Assembly: GCA_035468285.1 (NCBI GenBank)
Contig: DATISY010000072.1
Location: 1 to 31,222 of the forward strand
DNA length: 31,222 nt
Source: PALSA-555 sp035468285
Lineage (GTDB): Bacteria > Actinomycetota > Acidimicrobiia > IMCC26256 > PALSA-555
Reading direction: 5' to 3'
The stretch's first letter is position 1; every line of letters begins with the position of its first letter. The notes under the pieces were generated by a model. That model worked only from the letters and a program-made list of their open reading frames with translations. It was not told the origin of the DNA and did not search any database. The translations under genes were made by a program, and so were the position numbers. Shown here piece after piece: positions 1 to 7,142 of this stretch.

Positions 1-1
1 G

Positions 2-94
2 CCCCGACCCGAACGCGTCCACGACCTTCTCACCCGACACGCCCGCGGCATCCGCGAAGGCCAGCAGCCGGCCCCGAAGGACGACCAGCCGTGA
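2..94 (+). CDS. C-terminal tail of a conservon sensor kinase-like protein (partial, 5' end outside window)
   Basis: An open frame enters from the left edge and ends in a TGA that overlaps the GTG start of the next gene (GTGA at 91-94). The visible 30 residues include a stretch reading RVHDLLTRHARGIREG, which resembles the basic tail that often ends the large membrane histidine-kinase-like CvnA protein of actinobacterial conservons. No catalytic domain is visible, so the assignment rests on position (first gene before a Roadblock/DUF742/GTPase set), the translational overlap and this tail. It could be another protein. Confidence 0.5.
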   Translation, partial: PRPERVHDLLTRHARGIREGQQPAPKDDQP

Positions 95-513
95 TCCGAC
101 TCAGCGCCGAAGCCCGCAACCTGAACTGGCTCGTGTCGAACTTCGTCGCTGGAGTCCCCGGCGTCACCCAAGCCGCCGTCGTCTCCTCCGACGGGCTCCT
201 CATCGCCATGTCCAACGACCTCGACCGGGTCGACGCCGACCGGCTGTCCGCCGTCGCCGCCGGGATGCAGAGCATCGCTCGCGGCGCCGCCACGTCCCTC
301 AACGGCGGCGCGGTGCACGAGGTCATCATCGAGTTCGAACACGCCCTCCTCTTCGTCATGAGCGTCAGCGACACGTCCGTCCTCGCCGTCGCCGCCCGCC
401 GACCCTGCGACGCCGGGCTCATCGGCTACGAGATGGCCGTCCTCGTCGAACGGTGCGCCACCGCGCTCAGCCCCGCGCTCGTCGCCGAGCTCCAAACCGC
501 GCTCCCGCACTAA
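91..513 (+). CDS. cvnB: Roadblock/LC7 domain protein (conservon CvnB-like)
   Basis: 140 residues, essentially a single Roadblock/LC7 domain. The N-terminal half has the typical LNWLVSNFVAGVPGVTQAAVVSSDGLLIAMS helix-strand pattern and the end is a helical segment. Roadblock proteins are small cytoplasmic dimers that modulate Ras-like GTPases, as MglB does for MglA. In conservons the protein works beside a sensor-kinase-like protein, a DUF742 protein and a small GTPase, and those partners flank it here in the standard order. The GTG start overlaps the upstream stop, implying translational coupling. The signal sensed by this set cannot be told from sequence. Confidence 0.9.
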   Translation: MIRLSAEARNLNWLVSNFVAGVPGVTQAAVVSSDGLLIAMSNDLDRVDADRLSAVAAGMQSIARGAATSLNGGAVHEVIIEFEHALLFVMSVSDTSVLAVAARRPCDAGLIGYEMAVLVERCATALSPALVAELQTALPH

Positions 514-520
514 GAGACCC

Positions 521-889
521 ATGACCGCCCGTGGCCCCGAACCGCGCCTGCCCCGGGTGGTGCGCCCCTACGTCCTCACCGGCGGCCGTACCCGACCCAC
601 CGGACCAACCCTCGCGCTCGACACGACCATCCGCACCACCGTCACCGACGTCACCGCACCCCCCCGCCCCGACACCCCCGAGGCGGCCCGCATCGTCGAG
701 CTGTGCCACACGCCCACCTCCCTCGCCGAGCTCGCCGGCCGAATCACCATCCCGGTCGGCGTCGTACGCGTCCTCGTCGGTGACCTCGCCGCCAACGGGA
801 CCATCACCGTCGATCCACCCACCCCACCCGGCGTCGCCACCGACGTCGCGCTCCTCGAAAAGCTGCTCGATGGCATCCGCGCTCTTTGA
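521..889 (+). CDS. cvnC: DUF742 protein (conservon CvnC-like)
   Basis: 122 residues matching the DUF742 pattern: an N-terminal RVVRPYVLTGGRTRP segment, then a winged-helix-like part (IVELCHTPTSLAELAGRITIPVGVVRVLVGDLAANGTI) and a short tail ending near LLEKLLDGIRAL. DUF742 proteins are found almost only in conservons between the Roadblock protein and the GTPase. Their biochemical role is poorly defined; the helix-turn-helix-like middle suggests protein or DNA contact, which is inference. The ATG lies 7 bases after the cvnB stop, and the 3' end overlaps the GTPase gene by 20 bases. Confidence 0.88.
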   Translation: MTARGPEPRLPRVVRPYVLTGGRTRPTGPTLALDTTIRTTVTDVTAPPRPDTPEAARIVELCHTPTSLAELAGRITIPVGVVRVLVGDLAANGTITVDPPTPPGVATDVALLEKLLDGIRAL

Positions 890-1466
890 AGCCCGCGCCC
901 GTGCGCAGCGCGCCCCGGTCTCGATGAAGATCGTCGTCGCCGGCGGCTTCGCGGTCGGCAAGACCACGTTCGTCGGCTCCATCTCCGAGATCGAGCCGCT
1001 CCGCACCGAAGCCGAGATGACCGTCGAGAGCCTCGGACTCGACCACGCCGGCCCCCTCGCCGACGCCAAGCGCGGTACCACCGTCGCCATGGACTTCGGT
1101 CGCATCACCATCGACCCGACAATGGTCCTCTACCTGTTCGGCACCCCCGGTCAGGACCGCTTCTGGTTCCTCTGGGACGAGCTCGTCCGCGGCGCCGTCG
1201 GCGCCGTCGTCCTCGTCGACACCCGCCGCCTCGACGACTGCTTCCCCGCGGTCGACTACTTCGAACACCTCGGTGTCCCGTTCGTCGTCGCCGTCAACCT
1301 TTTCGACGGCGTCGCCACCCACCACCCCCGCAACGTCCGCGAAGCGCTCTCGGTGCCCGCCAACGTCCCCGTCGTCCTCTGCGACGCCCGCCGCCGCAGC
1401 CACGTCCAAGAGACCCTCGTCCTGCTCGTCGAAGCCGCGCTGCGGCGCGTCAACGGCGCCGCCTGA
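870..1466 (+). CDS. cvnD: Small Ras-like GTPase of the conservon (CvnD-like, ATP/GTP-binding protein)
   Basis: 198 residues from the ATG at 870. Residues 25-33 form the P-loop GGFAVGKTT. A switch-like segment follows (RGTTVAMDFG), then a G3-type TPGQDRFWF and a G4-like NLFD (canonical NKxD has Lys; here Leu-Phe). This is the MglA/conservon GTPase pattern. It should bind and hydrolyse GTP under control of the Roadblock partner encoded two genes upstream. The start inside the DUF742 gene gives a protein that begins shortly before the first beta strand, as in the family; earlier in-frame starts would add more than 100 proline-rich residues that are antisense-like noise. It is the last conservon gene here; no P450 follows, unlike some Streptomyces sets. 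Confidence 0.9.
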   Translation: MASALFEARARAQRAPVSMKIVVAGGFAVGKTTFVGSISEIEPLRTEAEMTVESLGLDHAGPLADAKRGTTVAMDFGRITIDPTMVLYLFGTPGQDRFWFLWDELVRGAVGAVVLVDTRRLDDCFPAVDYFEHLGVPFVVAVNLFDGVATHHPRNVREALSVPANVPVVLCDARRRSHVQETLVLLVEAALRRVNGAA

Positions 1467-1523
1467 CTCCCGAACCCGCCTGGGCCCCGGCGCAGCGGCG
1501 GCGCCCCGCCCGCCGCCCACCTC

Positions 1524-1541
1524 GGCGGCCGCGGGGCCGCC
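1524..1541. terminator. Possible GC-rich hairpin between convergent genes
   Basis: A 7-bp perfect inverted repeat (GGCGGCC, GGCCGCC) with a GCGG loop lies in the 149-base gap between the conservon GTPase gene and the convergent minus-strand gene. There is no T-run. Short GC palindromes are frequent at this base composition, so the terminator role is a weak inference from position. Confidence 0.25.
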
Positions 1542-1615
1542 CACCGCTCACGCACCGACAGCTCCATTGCTGTCACCTCGCGAACGATGCTCCGACCCGT
1601 CCGGTTCCCCGACCG

Positions 1616-1981
1616 TCACGGAGCCGTGCCGCCCCCACCCTCCTCCAGCCGGGCCCGTAGCTCCGCCAGGAGCTCGCCGACCGCCCACAGATGCTCCTCG
1701 ATGCGGGCCACGTACGCGAACGGAGACGTGTCCGGGACCTCGTCGTCCACGTCGAGCTCGGTCACTACCGCCCGGGCGAACGCGAGCCGATCCGTCCCGA
1801 CCGCCAGCGTCACCACCGACGCACCCACCGCCTCGGCGAACACGTCGATCCCTGCCGTCTCCAACCGGGCCCGCAGGATCTGCGCCGTCACCCGCGGCCA
1901 GGAGCCCAACACGACCAGCGGGACGCGACCCGCGACGTGCCCCGCACCGCCCCTCGTCGCCTCACGGTCGCTCGCAACCAC
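1616..1981 (-). CDS. Small hypothetical protein, DUF2007-like (putative signal-transducing domain)
   Basis: About 121 residues if the GTG at 1981 is the start. A core reading PLVVLGSWPRVTAQILRARLETAGIDVFAEAVG, then VVTLAVGTDRLAFARAVV, resembles the small DUF2007 ferredoxin-like fold in which a helix 'AxxLRxxLExAGI' follows the first strand; this match is by eye only. The C-terminal third is an amphipathic helix region (ARIEEHLWAVGELLAELRARLEEG). The gene is divergent from rimO with only 36 bases between starts and convergent with the conservon. The frame stays open further upstream into rimO, so the start is uncertain; a start at the later GTG near 1893 is an alternative. Function unknown. 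Confidence 0.55.
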   Translation of the reverse strand: MVASDREATRGGAGHVAGRVPLVVLGSWPRVTAQILRARLETAGIDVFAEAVGASVVTLAVGTDRLAFARAVVTELDVDDEVPDTSPFAYVARIEEHLWAVGELLAELRARLEEGGGGTAP

Positions 1982-2003
1982 CGGCGGCAGTGTCGCGCAC
2001 CGG

Positions 2004-2009
2004 TACCAT
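2004..2009 (+). promoter_or_regulatory. -10 element (TACCAT) for leaderless rimO
   Basis: TACCAT fits the actinobacterial TANNNT -10 consensus and ends 8 bases before the GTG start of rimO, so transcription would begin at or next to the start codon. No convincing -35 is visible. Confidence 0.45.
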
Positions 2010-2017
2010 CGACCGTC

Positions 2018-3334
2018 GTGCCTGACCGATTCTGGGTCGAAACCCTCGGCTGCCCCAAGAACGCCGTCGATTCCGACAAGGTCACGGCCTCGCTGCTCGC
2101 CGACGGTCTCGAGCCCGCCCCCGGACCCGACCACGCCGACCTCGTCGTCGTCAACACGTGCGCGTTCATCGACGCCGCCCGCCGCGAGTCGATCGACACG
2201 ATCCTGCACCTGGCCGACATCCGACGCCCCGACGCCCGCCTCGTGGTGACCGGCTGCCTCGCCGAACGGGCCGGCCCCGAGCTCGCCGCGTCGCTCCCCG
2301 AGGTCGACGCGGTCATCGGGTTCGCCGGCGAAGGCGACCTGGCCGCGACCCTCGTCGACGCGCCGCGCCGCACCCCCCGCGGCGTCCGCGACCTCCTCGA
2401 GCTGCCCCGCGCCGCCCCCACCGCCCCCTGGGCGTACCTCAAGATCGCCGAAGGCTGCGACCGGGCCTGCCGCTTCTGCGCCATCCCCACCTTCCGGGGC
2501 AAGCAGCGGTCACGAAACCCCGACGCGCTCCTCGACGAGAGCCGCAGCCTCGTCACCCGCGGCGCCGCCGAGCTCGTCCTCGTCGCGCAGGACCTCGCCT
2601 GGTACGGCCGAGACACCGGAGAACCCGGCGCCCTCGCGCCCCTCCTCCGACGACTCGACCAGGAGCTCACCCCCCTCGGGCTGCGCCGCATCCGGCTCCT
2701 CTACCTCTACCCCAGCGAGGTCCGCGGCGAGCTCCTCGACACCATGCTCAGCACCCCCAGCGTCGTCCCCTACTTCGACCTGTCCCTCCAGCACGCCGAC
2801 CGGGCCCTCCTCGCGCGCATGGGCCGATGGGGGAGCGGCGACCGTTTCCTCACCATGATCGAGACGATCCGCGCCGCCAACCCCGACGCGGCGTTCCGGT
2901 CCTCCTTCATCGTCGGGTTCCCCGGCGAGACCGAAGCGGCCCACGACACGCTCCTCGAGTTCCTCGACGCCGCCGAGCTCGACTGGGCCGGGTTCTTCGC
3001 CTACTCGCCCGAAGACGGAACGCCCGCCGCAGCCATGACCGGCACCGTCCCCGAGCCCGTCGTCACCGAGTGGCTCACCGAGTGCGACCAGACCCAGTCG
3101 CCCATCACCGCCGCCGCCCGCGACCGGCTCGTCGGCGCCGAGCTCGAAGTCCTCGTCGACGGCCCCGACGACGACCACGACGGCGTCGTCGGCCGCACCC
3201 ACCGCGAAGCCCCCGAGATCGACGGCGTCGTCCGGCTCGCCGCCGCCGCCCGCCCCGGCGTCGTCGTGCGCGCCAAAGGTGTCGAAGCCGTCGGCCCCGA
3301 CGTCCACGCCGACCCCATCGAGATCATCCCGTGA
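2018..3334 (+). CDS. rimO: Ribosomal protein uS12 methylthiotransferase RimO (radical SAM)
   Basis: 438 residues starting at GTG 2018 so that the protein opens with VPDRFWVETLGCPKN, the RimO N-terminus. RimO adds a methylthio group to a conserved Asp of ribosomal protein S12. Three MTTase-domain cysteines are visible (LGCPKN, NTCAFI, TGCLAE), then the radical-SAM CxxxCxxC (CDRACRFC, Cys147/151/154) that binds the second 4Fe-4S cluster. The C-terminal ~60 residues form a TRAM domain. Only the CPKN and AIPTFRG signatures distinguish it from MiaB, which is present separately in this window. Its stop overlaps the next start (GTGA). Confidence 0.96.
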   Translation: MPDRFWVETLGCPKNAVDSDKVTASLLADGLEPAPGPDHADLVVVNTCAFIDAARRESIDTILHLADIRRPDARLVVTGCLAERAGPELAASLPEVDAVIGFAGEGDLAATLVDAPRRTPRGVRDLLELPRAAPTAPWAYLKIAEGCDRACRFCAIPTFRGKQRSRNPDALLDESRSLVTRGAAELVLVAQDLAWYGRDTGEPGALAPLLRRLDQELTPLGLRRIRLLYLYPSEVRGELLDTMLSTPSVVPYFDLSLQHADRALLARMGRWGSGDRFLTMIETIRAANPDAAFRSSFIVGFPGETEAAHDTLLEFLDAAELDWAGFFAYSPEDGTPAAAMTGTVPEPVVTEWLTECDQTQSPITAAARDRLVGAELEVLVDGPDDDHDGVVGRTHREAPEIDGVVRLAAAARPGVVVRAKGVEAVGPDVHADPIEIIP

Positions 3335-3954
3335 CCACCAACCCCGCCCCGACACCCGCCGAACGGGCCCGCCGCTTCGGCGAGACCGCCATCAAGACAC
3401 CCGCCAACGTCGTCACCCTGATGCGGCTGCTCTTCGCGATCCCCGTCCTCGTCTGGATCCTCGACCAGCGCGACGGCACCTGGGGGACCTTCGTCGGCTG
3501 GTTCGTCCTGTCCGTCACCGACGGCCTCGACGGCTGGCTCGCCCGCCGAGACGGCACCACCCGATCCGGTGCGTTCCTCGACCCCCTCGCCGACAAGATC
3601 CTCGTCACCGGCGCGTTCGTCGCGCTCGCCGTCCGCGGCGACATCGCCTGGCTCCCGGTGATCATCGTCATCGCCCGGGAGGGCGGCATCCAGGTATGGC
3701 GCACCCTCGCCGGACGACGCGGCATCTCGGTCCCAGCCCGCCGCCTCGGGAAATGGAAGGCCTACTTCCAGTTCATCGCCGTCGGCATCGTCCTCTTCCC
3801 ACCCACCGAGGACGCGCCCCACATCTACAACGCCTTCATCTGGTTCGCCGTCGCGCTCTCCGTCGTCTCCGCCGTCGACCTCATCCTCGCCGCGCGCCGC
3901 TCCCAACCCGACCCCCAGGCCACCCCCACCCCCGTCGAGCCGCGCCAGCCGTGA
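3331..3954 (+). CDS. pgsA: CDP-diacylglycerol--glycerol-3-phosphate 3-phosphatidyltransferase family protein
   Basis: 207 residues, a multi-pass membrane protein of the CDP-alcohol phosphatidyltransferase family. It probably makes phosphatidylglycerophosphate from CDP-diacylglycerol and glycerol-3-phosphate. The signature spans residues 64-88: DGLDGWLAR, then G80 and the metal-binding DPLAD (Asp84, Asp88). It has only seven residues between AR and G where the textbook motif has eight. Hydrophobic segments lie near residues 27-62, 90-115 and 145-190. The PgsA assignment over other family members rests on the CinA/RecA neighbourhood, a common pgsA-cinA-recA order. GTG start overlaps the rimO stop, and its own stop overlaps the cinA start. 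Confidence 0.87.
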   Translation: MTTNPAPTPAERARRFGETAIKTPANVVTLMRLLFAIPVLVWILDQRDGTWGTFVGWFVLSVTDGLDGWLARRDGTTRSGAFLDPLADKILVTGAFVALAVRGDIAWLPVIIVIAREGGIQVWRTLAGRRGISVPARRLGKWKAYFQFIAVGIVLFPPTEDAPHIYNAFIWFAVALSVVSAVDLILAARRSQPDPQATPTPVEPRQP

Positions 3955-5195
3955 GATGTGACGTCCTCGCGATCGGCACCGAGCTGCTGCTCGGCCAGAT
4001 CGTCGACACCAACAGCGCCTGGATCGGCGAACAGCTCGCCACCGCGGGCATCGACACGTTCGAGCACCGCAAGGTCGGCGACAACCTCCCCCGGATGGTC
4101 GCGGCCCTCCGCTCCCTCCTCGCCGACGCCGACGCCGTCATCGTCTGCGGCGGGCTCGGCCCCACCCCCGACGACGTGACCCGCGAGGCCATCGCCGCGG
4201 TCATGGGCGCGCCCCTCGAGCGTCGCACCGACCTCGTCGAGCAGATCGGCGCGATGTTCGGCGCCCGCGGCCGCGACATGCCCGCCAACAACCTCCGCCA
4301 GGCCGACGTCCCCCGAGGGGGACACGTCATCCCGAACCCGATCGGCACCGCCCCCGGCCTGCAATGCGAGGTCGACGTCAACGACGCCACCAGGGTCGTC
4401 TACGCCGTCCCCGGGGTCCCCTACGAGATGCAGCAGATGATCACCGACCACGTCCTCCCCGACCTCCTCGAACGCTCGGGTGAGCGGGCCGTCATCGTCT
4501 CCCGGTCCTTGAAGACCTGGGGCACCTCCGAGTCCGGGCTCGCCGAGATGATCGCCGCCCGCGTCGACACCCAGACCAACCCCACGATCGCGTTCCTCGC
4601 CCGCGGGATCGAAGGCCTCTACGTGCGCATGACCGCGAAGGCCGCCACCGAAACCGCCGCGCTCGAGCTCATCGACCGGGAGGACGAGGCGCTCCGCCGC
4701 ATCCTCGGCGATCTCGTCTTCGCCGTCGACGACGAGACGATGGAGCACGCCGTACTCGACCGGCTCGAGACCCGCAGCTGGTCGCTCGGTGTCGCCGAAT
4801 CCCTCACCGGCGGCCTCATCGGCGCCCGGATCGCCGACGTGCCCGGGGCCAGTGCCGCGTTCCGCGGCTCGATCACGTCCTACGCCACCGACGTGAAGCG
4901 AGACGTGCTCGGCGTCACCGCCGAGCACGTCGTCAGCCGGGCGTGCGCCGAGCAGATGGCCCAGGGCGCGCGCCGCGCCCTCAACGCCGACGTCGGGATC
5001 TCCGCCACCGGCGTCGCCGGCCCCGACGAGCAAGACGGCCAGGCGGTCGGCACCGTCTGGTTCGGGATCGCGCTGCCCGACACACCCGTCGAAGCGGTCT
5101 CCACCCGCCTCCCCGGCGACCGCTCCCGGGTCCGCCAGTTCTCCACGATCTCCCTGCTCAACCTGCTGCGACTCCGGCTCGATTCCGTGCCGTGA
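3951..5195 (+). CDS. cinA: CinA family protein (competence/damage-inducible protein, nicotinamide-nucleotide amidase domain)
   Basis: 414 residues, the full two-domain CinA length. The N-terminal MoCF-like domain (about 1-170) opens with RCDVLAIGTELLLGQIVDTNSAWIGEQL and contains VCGGLGPTPDDVTRE. The C-terminal CinA domain (about 255-410) has GVAESLTGGLIGARIADVPGASAAFRGSITSYA and ISATGVAGPD, the region carrying nicotinamide-mononucleotide deamidase activity in characterised homologues. The N-terminal domain is linked to ADP-ribose/NAD-metabolite hydrolysis in some relatives. Role: recycling of NMN and damaged pyridine nucleotides. GTG start overlaps the pgsA stop (GTGA) and its stop overlaps thpR, so it is one cotranscribed unit running towards recA. 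Confidence 0.94.
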   Translation: MRCDVLAIGTELLLGQIVDTNSAWIGEQLATAGIDTFEHRKVGDNLPRMVAALRSLLADADAVIVCGGLGPTPDDVTREAIAAVMGAPLERRTDLVEQIGAMFGARGRDMPANNLRQADVPRGGHVIPNPIGTAPGLQCEVDVNDATRVVYAVPGVPYEMQQMITDHVLPDLLERSGERAVIVSRSLKTWGTSESGLAEMIAARVDTQTNPTIAFLARGIEGLYVRMTAKAATETAALELIDREDEALRRILGDLVFAVDDETMEHAVLDRLETRSWSLGVAESLTGGLIGARIADVPGASAAFRGSITSYATDVKRDVLGVTAEHVVSRACAEQMAQGARRALNADVGISATGVAGPDEQDGQAVGTVWFGIALPDTPVEAVSTRLPGDRSRVRQFSTISLLNLLRLRLDSVP

Positions 5196-5752
5196 CGCGC
5201 CTCGCGCGCGCCTTCGTCGCCGTCGTACCCCCCGGCGACGTGCTCGACGCGCTCGCGGCGCGCATCGCCCGGCTCACACCCGACGCCCAGCCGCTGCGGT
5301 GGCTCCCCCGGGCGCAATGGCACATCACGCTCACGTTCCTCGGGCGCGTCGACGACGCCGACGCGCTCCGGGACACGCTCACGACCACCGCCCGGCGGGG
5401 CGCGCCGTTCGCGCTGCAGCTCGCCGCCGGGGGAGCGTTCCCAACGCCGCGCCGCGCCGCCGTCCTCTGGGTCGGGGTCGCCGACCCACCCGCGCTCGTC
5501 CGGCTGGCCGACGCCGTGCGCGCGAGCGGCGCCCCGCTCGGCGATCACGCCGACGACCGCCCGTACCACCCGCATCTCACCGTCGCTCGCGCGCCCCGGC
5601 CCCGCAACCTGACCGGCCTCGTCGAGAGCCTCGGCGCCGAGCCCATCGGGCCCCCGTGGACCGTGACGCACCTCGCGGTCCTCGAGAGCGACACCCGCCC
5701 CACCGGAGCGGTGCACACCGTGCGCGACGAGCTCGCCCTCGGCGGCCCCTGA
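5192..5752 (+). CDS. thpR: RNA 2',3'-cyclic phosphodiesterase (2H phosphoesterase, ThpR/LigT family)
   Basis: 186 residues, normal for the family. Two HxTx-type catalytic motifs are present: HITL (residues 44-47, within QWHITLTFLGRV) and HLTV (128-131, within YHPHLTVAR). 2H phosphoesterases of this group open 2',3'-cyclic phosphates on RNA ends and can ligate tRNA halves in vitro; the cellular role in bacteria is not settled. The GTG start overlaps the cinA stop. The cinA-thpR-recA order is a recurrent actinobacterial arrangement. Confidence 0.92.
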   Translation: MTRLARAFVAVVPPGDVLDALAARIARLTPDAQPLRWLPRAQWHITLTFLGRVDDADALRDTLTTTARRGAPFALQLAAGGAFPTPRRAAVLWVGVADPPALVRLADAVRASGAPLGDHADDRPYHPHLTVARAPRPRNLTGLVESLGAEPIGPPWTVTHLAVLESDTRPTGAVHTVRDELALGGP

Positions 5753-5791
5753 GGCCCCGACCCGTTCGGTCCTCCACGGGCCCCGGGGTCC

Positions 5792-5820
5792 TTGCGTGCG
5801 AACGAGTGTTCGATTACCGT
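5792..5820 (+). promoter_or_regulatory. recA promoter with LexA (SOS) box in the spacer
   Basis: A perfect actinobacterial SOS box CGAACGAGTGTTCG lies at 5799-5812. It sits inside the spacer of a candidate promoter with -35 TTGCGT (5792-5797), 17 bases, and -10 TACCGT (5815-5820). LexA bound here would block RNA polymerase. The predicted start near 5827 leaves a leader of about 130 bases before recA. Confidence 0.8.
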
Positions 5821-5945
5821 CGTCGTCAGAACTACATGGCTGTAATCACACCGGTAGGCTTCGGCTGGGAATCATTGCCCGGCGATGTCACACCTCCGGC
5901 GTAGAAGGTTCGAGCACCCACCGCACGGCGAATCGTCGTGAACAC

Positions 5946-5951
5946 AGGAGG
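5946..5951 (+). promoter_or_regulatory. Ribosome binding site of recA (AGGAGG)
   Basis: A perfect AGGAGG lies six bases before the TTG at 5958. It decides the recA start, since no ATG or GTG exists at the conserved N-terminus. Confidence 0.85.
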
Positions 5952-5957
5952 ACCACG

Positions 5958-7064
5958 TTGGAACGGCACCAGGCGCTCGAGATGGCAGTCGGTCAGATCG
6001 AGAAGCAGTACGGCAAGGGCTCGATCATGCGCCTGGGGGAACGAGGCCACGTCGGCGTCGAAGCCATCCCGACCGGCGCCCTCGCCCTCGACCTCGCGCT
6101 CGGCATCGGCGGCCTCCCGAGAGGACGCGTCGTCGAGATCTTCGGTCCCGAGGCGTCCGGGAAGTCCACGCTCGCGATGCACGTCGTCGCCGAAGCCCAG
6201 CGCAACGGTGGCGTCTGCGCCTACATCGACGCCGAGCACGCGATGGACCCGGTCTACGCCGCCGCCATCGGCGTCAACGTCGATGACCTCTACATCTCCC
6301 AGCCCGACACCGGGGAGCAAGGCCTCGAGATCGCCGACATGCTGATCCGGTCCGGAGCCCTCGACGTGGTCGTCATCGACTCCGTCGCCGCGCTCGTGCC
6401 CCGAGCGGAGATCGAAGGCGAGATGGGCGACGCCCACGTCGGTCTCCAAGCCCGCCTCATGAGCCAGGCGCTCCGCAAGCTGACCGCCAACCTCAACCGG
6501 TCCCGGACCATCTGCGTCTTCATCAACCAGCTGCGGGAGAAGATCGGGGTGATGTGGGGCTCCCCCGAGACCACCCCCGGCGGCCGGGCGCTGAAGTTCT
6601 ACTCCTCGGTGCGCCTCGACATCCGCCGGGTGGAGGCCATCAAGGACGGGGCCGAGATCGTGGGCAACCGAACCCGGGTGAAGGTCGTGAAGAACAAGGT
6701 CAGCGCACCGTTCCGCCAAGCCGAGTTCGACATCATGTACGGGAGGGGCATCAGCCGCGAAGGCTCGCTCCTCGACGTCGGTGTCGACCTTGGGATCGTC
6801 AAGAAGGCCGGTGCCTGGTTCACCTACGAAGGCGAGCAGCTCGGCCAGGGACGCGAGAACTCCAAGCAGTTCCTCGCCGAGAACCTCGACCTCATGGTGG
6901 AGATCAGCGAGAAAGTGCGCGCCGCGTCCGGGATCGACGAGCACGACGTCATCGACGCGACCGCCGACGCCGCGGTCGACGAGGACAAGGGCGCGCCGGC
7001 CGCCGACGACAAGAAGACCAAAGTCGACAAGAAAGACAAGGAACCCGTCGACGTCGAATCCTGA
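5958..7064 (+). CDS. recA: RecA recombinase
   Basis: 368 residues from a TTG start (ERHQALEMAVGQIEKQYGKGSIMRLG follows). RecA forms the ATP-dependent filament on single-stranded DNA that drives recombination and triggers LexA self-cleavage. Walker A is GPEASGKST (residues 63-71); the core is unbroken, with YIDAEHAMDP, DSVAALVPRAEIEGEMGD and INQLREKIGVMWGSPETTPGGRALKFY. There is no intein, unlike some mycobacterial RecAs. The variable C-terminus is lysine/aspartate rich (DDKKTKVDKKDKE). The gene has its own SOS-controlled promoter and leader and is followed by a strong hairpin. No recX follows; a convergent permease gene does. Confidence 0.98.
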   Translation: MERHQALEMAVGQIEKQYGKGSIMRLGERGHVGVEAIPTGALALDLALGIGGLPRGRVVEIFGPEASGKSTLAMHVVAEAQRNGGVCAYIDAEHAMDPVYAAAIGVNVDDLYISQPDTGEQGLEIADMLIRSGALDVVVIDSVAALVPRAEIEGEMGDAHVGLQARLMSQALRKLTANLNRSRTICVFINQLREKIGVMWGSPETTPGGRALKFYSSVRLDIRRVEAIKDGAEIVGNRTRVKVVKNKVSAPFRQAEFDIMYGRGISREGSLLDVGVDLGIVKKAGAWFTYEGEQLGQGRENSKQFLAENLDLMVEISEKVRAASGIDEHDVIDATADAAVDEDKGAPAADDKKTKVDKKDKEPVDVES

Positions 7065-7097
7065 CGAGCTCTCCCCCCAGCCCTGCCCAGGCGCGAC

Positions 7098-7128
7098 CCG
7101 GGGGCGGGGGCCTGACCCCCGCCCCCGG
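7098..7128. terminator. Strong hairpin terminator between recA and a convergent permease gene
   Basis: Perfect 13-bp inverted repeat (CCGGGGGCGGGGG, loop CCTGA, then its complement) 33 bases after the recA stop and 14 bases before the convergent TauE/SafE gene end. No long T-run, but position and strength suggest a bidirectional terminator. Confidence 0.75.
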
Positions 7129-7142
7129 TGTCGTCTTCGACC

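Noticed and set aside
5821..5846. A LexA-independent (TGTC-N8-TA type) second recA promoter, as in mycobacteria
   Set aside because: GTCAG is present but the following TA is displaced by about three bases from the expected position, so the match is not convincing.
5958..7064. An intein in recA
   Set aside because: The RecA core is continuous at 368 residues with no insertion.
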